Shown here in pieces: positions 33,601 to 45,600 of a stretch of 64,000 nucleotides of DNA; the first letter of the stretch is position 1, and the number at the start of each line of letters is the position of its first letter. The position numbers were made by a program, and so were the translations under genes. The notes under the pieces are model-generated. The model was given only the letters and a program-made list of their open reading frames with translations. It was not told the DNA's origin and did no database searches. Source of the DNA: Liolophura sinensis (taxonomy: Eukaryota > Mollusca > Polyplacophora > Chitonida > Chitonidae); contig NC_088296.1 in NCBI RefSeq assembly GCF_032854445.1, positions 17,783,485 to 17,847,484 of the forward strand, written 5' to 3'.

Positions 33601-36600
33601 CCAGTATGTGACAGCCTTAAATTAGTGTGACCTGCACATGCCACAAGAGAACCCTGACATCCCGGCTTACATCCCATTATGTCACAGTCCACGTCAAACG
33701 CGACTTACCTCTATCACAAGATGGCTGTTGCTATTCCGCTTCACACCTCAGTATATTACAGTCTACAACAAATTCGAGGTGTCCCTTGATGTCCGGCTTC
33801 ACGTCCAAGTGTGTCACAGTCTGCATCAAACATGACTTCCCTCTATCACAAGATGACCCTTGGTATCCCGTTTAACAGCCCAGTGTGTCACAGTCCACAT
33901 CAAATGTGACCTACCTCTGTCACAAGATGACCCTTGTTATCCCGCTTAACAGCCCAGTGTGTCACAGTCCACATCAAATGTGACCTACCTCTATCACAAG
34001 ATGACCCTTGGTATCCCGCTTAACAGGCCAGTGTGTCACAGTCCACATCAAATGTGACTTCCCTCTATCACAAGATGCCCCCTTGTATCTCGCCTAATAG
34101 CCCAGTGTGTCACTGTCCATATTAAATGTGACCTACCTCTATCATAAAATGACCCTTGGTATCTCGCTTAACAGCCCAGTGTGTCACTGTCCACATCAAA
34201 TGTGACTTACCTCTATCACAAGATGCCCCCTGGTATCTCGCCTAATAGCCCAGTGTGTCACTGTCCATATTAAATGTGACCTACCTCTATCATAAAATGA
34301 CCCGTGGTATCTCGCTTAACAGCCCAGTGTGTCACAGTCCACATCAAATGTAACTTACCTTGATCACAAGAGGACCGTTGGTATCCAGCTTAACAAACCA
34401 ATGTGTCACAGTCCATATCAGATGGGACTACCCTCTATCATAAAATGACCCTTGGTATCTTGCTTAACAGCCCAGTGTGTCACAGTCCACATCAAATGTG
34501 ACTTACCTCGATCACAAGATGACCCTTGGTACCCCGCTTCACAGACCAGTGTGTCACAGCCCACATCAAATGTGACTTACCTCGATCACAAGATGACCCT
34601 TGGTACCCCGCTTTACAGCCCAGTGTGTCACAGCCCACATCAAATGTGACTTACCTCTATCACAAGAACGCCCTTGATATCCCGGTTCACAGCCAAGTGT
34701 GTCACAGGTTCCGTCAACTTTGTTACAAGACTCCTGGTTCTTGCAGTGGCAAATTTTCTGGCAATTCACATGGTACCTTCCTGTATCGCATTCTGGAACA
34801 TTCAGGGCGAAGGAGTTTTCGTCTACACATAATAAAATTTACTTGATTTCCACATACTACAATCGTGTTTAAGTGAAAAAAAAAAGAACAAAGAGAAGAA
34901 AGTAAAAATGATATGATTTACCTATTTTATGGTCGTTCAGAACGGCCTTTTACGTAGTCTTTTGATGTCGGTCATAATTCATATTGCAATTCTGGAGAAC
35001 TGTTTTGTGTAAGTGCAGAGAGGCTGAAATTATTTAAAAGCATTTGGAGAATTGTTGTGTGTGAGTGGAGAGAAATAATATAACTTCTCAAGGATGAATA
35101 AGGGATAAAAGTGTTTTTTCTTCTCAACTTCCTGAGAAGGAGTGTTTTGTGTGTATTTGTGGCATTCGTTACATGGAATTGATTTTTTACAACAGAATGA
35201 AAATAAAGTCGGACGGCGATTCCGAGGGTCGGCTCTATACGCCGTGCAAATATCAATGATAACTGCTCTAAAAAGCAAAAATTAGAGACGAAAAAATACT
35301 GGATTTGAACCCGGGACTTCCAGGTAACGCATACTTTAGGTCCAATACTAAGACTTCTTCTCACAGCCGAGAGCGAAAGACAGAAAGAAAGCGCTGTTGC
35401 AAGTTTAACGCCCATCCCCACAATGAACTCCTGTAATTAGTTTGATGCAGTCTGGCACGAAGCTCCCGTGTTAAGTACATGAGAGACTGTCAAGCAGTTT
35501 GAAAACATTTGCTGCTAATTTCATGAAAAACTATACAACACAGGTGAAAACAATGAGCAATTGGAAATCAGTGGCCTTAAATGCAGCAGAATAATCGTTG
35601 ATTGTCAACGCCAATTTTTCAAGCTTTATGTACCTATGGTCAGAGTGAACAAGAATATAAATTTTTTTTAGGAAAATCAGTTCAATAGTTGTTGAGAAAA
35701 AAGGCTTTTAATTTCGCAATGGTCCTCAAACCACGCGGCCAATTTACAGAGGGCCGATCTACTAATTACCATATTTTTGTGAGACTTCGAGTTAAGAATA
35801 AACATACCGATCGAAGAAAGCTTATATGTGCAATATAATTAAGAATGTCACTTTCATTTCGGTCTGCGTCGAGTATTTTATTGAAACGATAAAAATCCCC
35901 AGACTGGTTAATTTTTGTCCATGTCTGTATTATGCCACAGTAAATAAACAGTAAGAATAAAAACAAGACAAATACCTTGCTGGCAGTTGTCTCCTGTGTA
36001 TCCTGCGTAACAACCACGCCCGCAATGCCCGGTGGTTCTGTTGCAATCTGAATGACTCGGATAACAGTGACATTTACCCTGGCATCCCTCTCCAAACTCA
36101 CCATAATAGCACTCTGCAAAAGAATAGATTGACTGAATCCCCTGTCGCCTGTACCTGACGAAGCTTCTGACGTCAGCTTGTAATGACTCGGTAGCGGACA
36201 AACTTTGTGAAGTCACCCCTACTGGTGCAAGCACCTAACAAACCTTCTGACATCACCTCGACCGGTGTCGGTATCAGACAAGCTTGGTGACGTCACCTGT
36301 GCTGATCCAGACACCTGGAAAACCAGCTGACCTCACACTTTCAGGTCCGGGTAGCACACAAACTTTTTAATGTCACCTCTCCTGGTGCAGGTACATAGCA
36401 AAGCCGCTGATGGCATCTCGTCCAACAACAGTCGCTGTACGCTTTAATTAAATTGCGCATGCGGAGCAAATATAAAATAAATGTATATACATAGGGCCTA
36501 TACTCTCAAGTCAGTAGAATAACCATCCTTCATTGACTGAATCATACATATACTGGCGCAAAACACTTTTCTGCTTTTAATGAACGTAAGTACATGTTGC

Positions 36601-39600
36601 AAATGTACTTACATTGTACAAAAATGTCGCTTTTGACTCTTTTGGTTCCGACAACTGTCGTCTATCTCCAGTAACTCACGGCAGACGGAGGCTGATCTGG
36701 CCACCAGGTGTCGCCTGTGTCAATAGCTTTGGGGAATCCCCGCCATTACAATGAGTCATATTAAATAAATAATAAAGGTTTAACTTGTTAAATTGTAAGT
36801 CAGTCTTTATTCTATAACGATTGCTCTTCTCAATTAGCCTATGCCATCGTCAGTTTGTCACCACAGACCCAGGAATAATACATGACTTTACGTCACTCTT
36901 TCATCGCGATCGTGATTTTATGGGAACAAGAACAACATCGACAGTTTACGACAATGCATATTTACTCTATATGAATGCATTTTATGTGATTAAAAGGATT
37001 TGCTAAATTATTTTATGTGGATGGTACACATAGGGATTTTAGACATCGAACATATATGTAAGCTGGACACACGTATATAGCTTAGCAGCAGACGTTTAAC
37101 AGATTGTGGGTCATTCAAGGGGAGTAACTCGTGTATTTAATTGCCGCAACAAACGGAAATATAAGCCTATTTTCTTTCAATTATGCCGAGCAGAATCCAA
37201 AATAATTATGCCTTTAGCCTTTGCATACTATTAGAGCAATGTCTAAACATTATGAAATGATCCGTCGATAATGATAATAATCAAGGAGATGCTAACTATG
37301 GACATTTTAAAACCATTGTTTCCTAAAATTTCTTAATTAATTAAATTTTAAAAAATCCAAACAGGATTCAATTTTTTGTCGACATGTCAGCAAGATACTC
37401 ACAGAAGTTATCTTCATCCTGGATATAATTCTGATAGGCTAATTTGCACCATCTTGCGTACATTTGTTAAAATACAAAAACCTGGAAAATCTAAGACACT
37501 CTCGGTTACCATGACAACTGTCAGTGTGAACAATGCGTGTTGGCTAGGTATGTTTTTGGGCGAGTTTTATGCAAATTAGGCTTGAGCTGCTTGTGATATG
37601 AAGTGAATATAATACCGCGGTTGAAGGAAATGGAGTACATGTGGAACACACCTTTGCTTGAGATAGTGCATCTATCTCATGTCAAGATGGTATTGTAAAA
37701 ACTTTGAATATTATCTACTTTTATAAAAACGTGGTACAGTTGTGATTGTGTGCGTGGGTTATTATCCGTTGTTCGCTGCGTACCACTTTGGCAGTTGTGT
37801 CCCTTGTACCCGGCCGCACAACCTTGGACATCGCAAGTTCCGTCAGATTTGTTACAGGAGGACTCGTTTTTGCAATGGCAGACAGAGTTGCAACTGAATC
37901 CAAAAGTACCTTCTGGGCATTCTGAGCAAAACAGAGAAAAAAACACATGAAAGAATTGCTTGGTATAACCCTGCATGAATCCTAGCTGTTCATTTCCCGT
38001 ATTTTTTTTCCTAAATGACGATGCCTAAGATTTATAACTTCGCCACAAGGCGACGAGATTTGAGAGCACTTTTGGGAAAAACTCATTTAACAAAATTTTG
38101 TTAACGACTCAATTAAGCCATTACAAAGGTGACCATGTAGGGCCATCTAACATCTCAACCGTGTTTATGCGAACAGTTACAATAAAAGCGTTACTGAGAT
38201 AGCTTTACACCTCGTCTTGCTTTGTGCCAAGATCTCATAAATCTCATTTTGGTGAACTCATAAACGGACCATCCAATGATTAAACGTGAAATATGATTGG
38301 CTATGTAGCGGATTTGACCCGTTGGATAGCATACAGCAATATCTCTCCGAGGTGACTGGAAATAGTTGGCTACCTAGTTAACAAGGTCACTATCTAACTC
38401 TAATTTTATTAACACAGTTGGGCTTTGAGAACTGTACTTTTGATATTTTTCTACCGATTGACGGCTTCGCTCACAAGGTTGTGAACATAATCGGTATAAG
38501 GACATTGTTTACCTCTTCGCAGCCTGAGCTGTGGTTTGGACACTTCAATTACCTGTATAACAGTCGGTTCCGTTGAATCCAGATCGACATCCATAGTAGC
38601 AATCTCCCGTTATTCCATCACAGTTGTGATTATGTGGTTGACAGTTACAAAGACGGTCACACTGGTCGCCAAACCAGAACACTCCACACCCTGGCAAATA
38701 GACATGATCAATATGGCACCTGCACGACACAGGCAGGATTTAAAATACTTCACACACAGGTACCACTACCAGTAATCGTATCTGGCGACAGGTAAACTTT
38801 GAAAATGTTCCATCGCTCTACAGACAATTTCCAAGATTACAGAGAGAATACTACAGGTGAACTATGATTACAGTATGGACATTGTCATTCGTCGTACATA
38901 CAGTTAAAATTAGAAAAAGTGAAATCAAGGGAGGTAATTCAGTACATCTGTATTTATCAAGCGTTTAAACGTTGCTGTAAGTCTTTAGGTGTTTTTTCAA
39001 ACAACGAAATAACGGATTTTTTTTCTCGACAACTCGGCTTTGTATATCCCAGAAATGCATAATTACCATGGTAAGATAAATATTCTAATGAAGTCATCAA
39101 CAATATTAATGACAGATCAGCACAGTGGTGTACACTTGGTGCGTCCTATAAATTGTGACTCTTGTGTGTTGACTTGACACAGAGTCCTATCTTCAGGTCG
39201 TTTATTACCTACTTATCATTAACAACAGCTCCCAGGGTATCTCGCAAACCATCATAAATTTGGTCTAGGTATTTTGTCGACCATGACTCGAGGTGTTTAG
39301 TGACTGTGGAAAATTTCTTATCAAGAGCTGACAGTTTCCAGGCTGTATAGTTAATTTTACCGAGAAGAAAAAGTTTAATAATAAAAAAGAATTTTCACGT
39401 CTGTCGACAGGTTAAATTCCTAGCTTTGTTTGCCGAGGCTTTCTTGAGAAATCCATCGCCCTACCGTTACAGACAATTTGACGGCAAGAGGAGATAACTG
39501 CAAGAGAATTATTAAACTTCACGACAAGGCACCTATCTGTTACCCGTGCGCATGGGCTATATTTCTTAACTTCCGGACAAACAAGTATTGTATTGAGCAA

Positions 39601-42600
39601 CGACAACAAAAACTCGCTGTATTAAGCATATTATGATCCATTTCTTTTGACAAGTCGCCTATATTCAGCTCTCTATATATCAGTCATTCTCACAACCAAA
39701 ATCGCCTTTAGTCAGTAAGACGTAGGAACGAAAGCTCCACCCATCAATATGTTGGAAGTCAATATTCTTGCAAAGAAAATGGAATAAGAGAACTTTTTCT
39801 AATGTATAATATAATTTATAATTCTTCCCAAGCCTTTTTAGGCACCAAGAAATCATTACTTCGGGTGACATCAAAACCAGTGGCATGCTGGATACTGGGC
39901 GGAGTAAATTTAAACCCTGTTTCTGACATTACCATATTTGCACGTTTGCACTTTTTGGTATAATATAACCATCATAAATGAGGTTTGTTTTGTCTCTTGT
40001 AGTATAGGATCCCACAGCAGTAGGGTTGCATGTCATGAAATTCTGTTACACAAAAAACAATGCAGTCTCTTTGCTGAGACAGTAGTGTAACTGTATTACT
40101 GCATGGAGTTTGTTCAAACTGCATGCTGATCTAGCTATTGCAAAACAAACTACTCCCCACGCCCATTCCCCAGCATTCCACCTGTCTTTGAATAATTATG
40201 ACGTCCCCCGGGGCAATGATTTCTTGATGTTGAGATCAGTCTCATGGAGTTTAGCAAGATGAAACAGAAAAAGGATTCTAACTGTATTTTACTTGCAATA
40301 ATATAGATGTACAATGCATCAATGTGTAGGGCTTGTGTTACGTGTGATTGATTAAATGAAATTTTCGTAGCAAGTATGACTGATGACAGCTGGATATAGG
40401 CAATAAGTGCTATAATCCGACCCCTATGGCCCAGTTGTTAGATCGTCCGCTTCACGGGTGAGATCCAGGGCCAATGCTGGGTTGTGTCACACCAAAGACT
40501 TTAAAGGAGTAAGTTATAACTTCCTCGCTTGGCGTTAAACATTAAAGGAAAGAACAACCACTGGTTGACCCGTATCAGCATAATGGTTCGGGTGGGGCGC
40601 CTTGCTTGCCTTTGGTAAGTCGTATTCAGTGAAACAGCACTAGATAAAAGAGCGGTGGGAATTCGTCTTGCAGCAAGGAGACATATTACATGCATTCACT
40701 CACTCTCTCGCTAAATAATGTACTACAATACACATTATTATACTTCCTGGAGTAATGTCCACACGGTTAAATGATGTTCCTGGAAACATGATATACAACC
40801 ACCACGCACTCAAGTAAGGCAGCGTCACGCTCACAAAAGCAATGCCGCTCCTTCATCAGGCAACCGCCATCGATGTTGTGATAACATTCAAAGAACACGT
40901 GCGTGTTTTCTGCTTGATTGCAACGTAAAAAACCGAACGATGGCTTGCTCAGCCATCGATATAGACATTTATAGATTTATAACACCAGTCTCACACATTT
41001 TATATCATATCTGATGTTGTATGACACAGTCAGTGCTGCCATGAACCGTGCGTGACACAATCACATACATTGAATTTAAAAAAAAATAGAGATCTACGCA
41101 TTCATTTACTCACTGTATATTTCCATTTCGCGAATAGCAAGGCTCGTTGTCTTGGGAACGCGTAGTTTAACGTATAGACCATTCAGGGGTTGAGTACAGT
41201 TGATGACGTATTCTGACTGGCCAATAGTTGTGTTATCCCTGTAGCACAGTTTGGAGTTAATGAAATCGCTGGTTTCACTGACGTAAATCTCAAACCCGGA
41301 TATGTTGTTCAGGTCTGTGGCTGCATAACAAAAATGTTAAAACGTGAGAGACACCAAACTGCACATATGTACATATCTCCGTCGTTTCTCCTACTCCCTC
41401 ATTAGGTCCAAGTTTATTATAATTTAGCTTAATCAACTTTTCCTAAAAGCTGCATATTACTATACCTACATTTGACAGTCTGTAGTCGTCATATGACTGA
41501 AGAATTGTTAGGTACGACGTTACGCCCAAAGCATTCATTCATGTTACCGTTTGTTTGATTGGTTTGCTTGTTGTTTCATTGATTTGCCTGTTTGGTCCGC
41601 TGACTAGGGTTTCAGGTAGGTTTCAACATTATTTCAGTCATATCACAACATGCTTGCGGCGAACACCATGCCAAAGTCACGACCGTGCCTTCCTGTAATA
41701 GGCCGGATTCAGTGTCGACATGTCGACACTGGTGGATCATGCAAAACTGTAAGTGAAAATATTTGTTTATTTCATTGTTATCTAACGCTATTCTTCCTAA
41801 AATTATCCGACAAGGGGGTGGAAACAATAAATGGCTGTGTGGATCTTTTTTTGCTTAACTTATATGAAAGCAAATTTTTTTTGTCACCCCAAATTTTATT
41901 TTTATGAAGTGTATTCATTTATCTATTTCTTTTTTGTTTCTGTTTCACGTTATCCGAAAATGATGCATATAATATTACAGGTAAATTATAATAAAACAGT
42001 TTATTCAATGTGATTAGGCAAAAAACAAATCTTTCGAAAAATTCAGTACGCCAAAAAATTAAGTTTTAATCAATTCTTACAATGTGAACTGTTTTATCAC
42101 CTGGTGGTCTTGGTGCGAAGTACATGTACATTGTTCGACATCGCTGTCAAGGAAACTGCTAAAGCAGTCTAACCCCTAAAGGTTCTTCACTGAAACCTAA
42201 AGTTTCACAGAGAACATATGACAGATCTTCATTTCCGAGAGTGCACCTGTCGCATGCAATTCTGCAACCACTGAACTCACCAATGCAGTCGCTGTGTGTT
42301 GAACTCCAGATCATGCTGGCTTCCTCTCCGGCCGTAAGTGGGAAGGTCTTCCAGCAACCTTCGGATGGTCGTGGGTTTCCCTCGGGCTATGCCCAGTTTT
42401 CTCCCATCATAATGCTGGCCGCCGTCGTATAAGTGAAATATTTTTTAGTGCGGCGTAAAACACCTATCAAGTAAATAAATAAATTGAACGCCACGTTCCT
42501 TGAAATCTTTTCGTCCCTACAATTTAAGCACGAACCATATATCATTAAAATTTAGTAAAAAAGAATGATATAAATTTCTGCAATGGCGCGCCGGGTCCAA

Positions 42601-45600
42601 GGTACTCTGATCGCTGTTGGAGACCTACGTGGCTTAGTGGAAGGTTTGACATCAACCTGCGGATGGTTCGGGGGTTCCCCGGGCGCCGCCCACATTCCTC
42701 CCACCGAAATGCTGGTTCCCATTGTTCAAGTAAAATACTGTACTCTTGGGTACAATGTAAAACACCAATGAAATGTATTAGCATATAGTAAAGGTTTACT
42801 ACGATACCAATGTGCAGGCAAATCGTCACGACAAAGGCGGAATTGCGTTGTGAGTTCAAGTCTGTCTCATGCTGACTCCTCCGGCCGTGGTTAAGAATGT
42901 TTTCCTGCCACCTGCGGATGGTTGTGGGATTCTACCAGGCTCTGCCCGGTTTCCTTTCAACCTGGCGCCGTCGTATAAGTGAAATATTCATATTACAGCG
43001 TTGGACATCAAATAAATAAATAAATAAATAAATAAACAATAGACTACACAGATTCGGCTCAAAGGTGGAAGAGATTCGCATTGAAGATCTGATGTACTGT
43101 ACCTCCGTTATATATCCTCATGGAATAGATAGTAGTACGAAAGTTCCACCTTTTGATCCACACTGTTAGATACGGGTTTGCTTCTTCCCGAGAACGAAAT
43201 ACCGTGGACAAGTTCCCGTCAAAAGCCATGGAGTCTATGTTGTCTATGTGAAATTCGCTGCTGGAATCCACATTCCATTGCAAAAAAGCAATGTTTTCTG
43301 TAGAACAAGAATAAAAAATGTCACATTTTAGTTAATAGTGAATAGTTAATGAGGGCTCGTGTTATTTTGTGCTACGAAATTTTATTCATTTTTGCTTTGC
43401 GTAAACCACCGACTTTGCAAGTTACTTACGATTGATTTCATTTATTTGATTGGTGTTTTACGCCGCACTAAAGAATATTTCACTTTTTCGACGGCGACCA
43501 GCATTATGGTGGGAGGAAACCGGGCAGTGCCAGGGGGAAACCCACGACCATCCACAGGTTGTTGCCAGACCTTCCCACTTACGGCCGGAGAGGAAGACAG
43601 CATGAGCTGGACTCCAACTCATTGCGACTGCATTGGTGAGAGACTGCATGTGTTCAATAGTTGCAGAATTGCATGCAACAGGTGCACTCTCGGAAATGAA
43701 GATCTGTCATATGTTCTCTGTGAAGCTTTAGGTTTCAGTGAAGAACCTTTAGGGCTACAATGCTCAAGCAGTTTCTTTGACAGCGATGTCGAACACTGTA
43801 CATGTACTTCGCACCAGGACCACCAGGTGATAAAACAGACGGTTTTCTGGGTCAGAATATAAGCTGTGTTTATTTATTGATTTATTTTCATTCTGTCAGA
43901 GAATTTACAACCATCCAACTACACCACGTTCACAGTTATTAATATTCGTGTCACCGTATAAGGTGCAATCTTAAATTGAAATGTCATAAATCCAACATTT
44001 TCTCAGTGGTGAAGGGGGTGGAGAAGCGTTTATACTGCCAAATTAACACTGGGTAAAGTCATTCAAATTTAACAATTTACAAAATGGTACTAAAATGTTG
44101 TAATCTAACTTTATCGTAACGCAGTTTAAACATATTTTGGTATATTTTGTTTCAAAACATTTGGAGATTCTGAACACGTATTTATAGCAAATGAGTTTAA
44201 TGACAGAGCTGTTTTAGCTCACACCTGACTTGAACGCATTTTTAATATTAATTTCGATAATTTAATATGGTGACAAACAACTCTTTTTAAGCAGTTTACG
44301 AACACGTTTCTCAATAGGAATTTCTTAGGTATCACGAAAAAATAAGTTGAACAGCGTTCATTTGTAAAGGTCGTACACATGGTTAACATGCACCAAAACA
44401 TGACTACATGATTCTTGTTTTCTTGATGGACGCGGCTGTTTGTAGAGTTGTATGTACATAGCTTTCAGCAATGCCTTTACATTAATACCTTCTCCCCAAC
44501 GGTGTGATTTCTTTTATAGGAAAGGCTAACACTATTTGTATAATCATCATCATCGCACTGTAAATATTTCTTTGGGGCGAAGAGCCTTAACGCCATAGAA
44601 GACACTAACGTTAAGTATATGGAAGATAGCAAACCGTTAAACTCAATGCACAGTGACAGTTTGACTTATTTTATTAGAATCTGTTCAATCTTGTAAAATA
44701 CATTGAAAGTTTCATTTTTCTAAGATGGCCTTTTCTAAGATGAAAACGTTCATAGAGTGTTAACTATGCTGTTGTTCTGTGCTACACCGAGGCGAAGGAG
44801 GCCTAGACCGGGCTATACGTCAAATATCGCCATAGTGGCATATCTGCCGCATTGGGTGTTTAGGAAGGAGGTTTTGCCGATCTGGGTGTATGAGACACCC
44901 AATAAGAGTTCTGGTCAGAGGGCAATTGACCGGACAGCAAAGAAAGTACTCTGAGGGATAATAAATATACAGCAGGCTTCGTGCAGTCTCTAGACGACAT
45001 AATTCCCGACATGTCCGATCACATCTTTGTCACGTAGGCCTACTCTCCAAAAAATAATGTGTTAAGATTCCTTGATCCCAGAATGTATTCTATTATTGCG
45101 CCAGAGTAGTCTGTTAAACATAGTATTGATTTTCTATTAATTCAACATGAAGACTGCTTTACACCGACATGATATTATGCTGAACATGACAAAGTCTATG
45201 GCAAACATAATGTAATAACATAAAGAGTGCATGCTCGCATCACCAAGACAACAGACCTTTCTGTCACAAGAAACAGATTGTTATATCGTGAGTTTATTTA
45301 TTTATTTATTTATTCATTTGATTGGTATTTTACGCCGTAATCAAGAAATATTTCACTAATACGAACGGCGGCCAGTGTTATGGAGGGTGGAAACCGGGCA
45401 CAGCCCGGGGGAAACCCTCTACCATCCGCAGGTTGCTGACAGAACTTACGGCCGGCCGGAGAGGAAGCCAGCATGAGGTGGACTTGAACTCACAGCGACC
45501 GCTGGGTCATTACGCTGTGCTAGCGCGCTAACCAACTCAGCCACGAAAGCCCCTATTTCTTGTGTATACAGTAAAATAGGTGTTGTCCCTTATTAAGAAG

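Noticed and set aside
33440-34700. CRISPR-like array (regular 74-bp spacing)
   Set aside because: The whole unit is repeated with no unique spacers, the genome is eukaryotic, and the unit is explained by receptor exon 8.
35300-35400. tRNA-like box B (GGTTCAAATCC) on the minus strand
   Set aside because: The flanking bases do not form a T-stem or acceptor stem, so it is not a tRNA gene; at most an eroded SINE head.
34972-35421. 149-codon minus-strand frame in a receptor intron
   Set aside because: No motif or codon bias, no fit with the exon phases on either side; lies between two well-supported EGF exons.
44757-44954. Plus-strand frame starting MLLFCATPRRRRPRPG
   Set aside because: No splice sites or recognisable domain, antisense within a receptor intron; probably chance.
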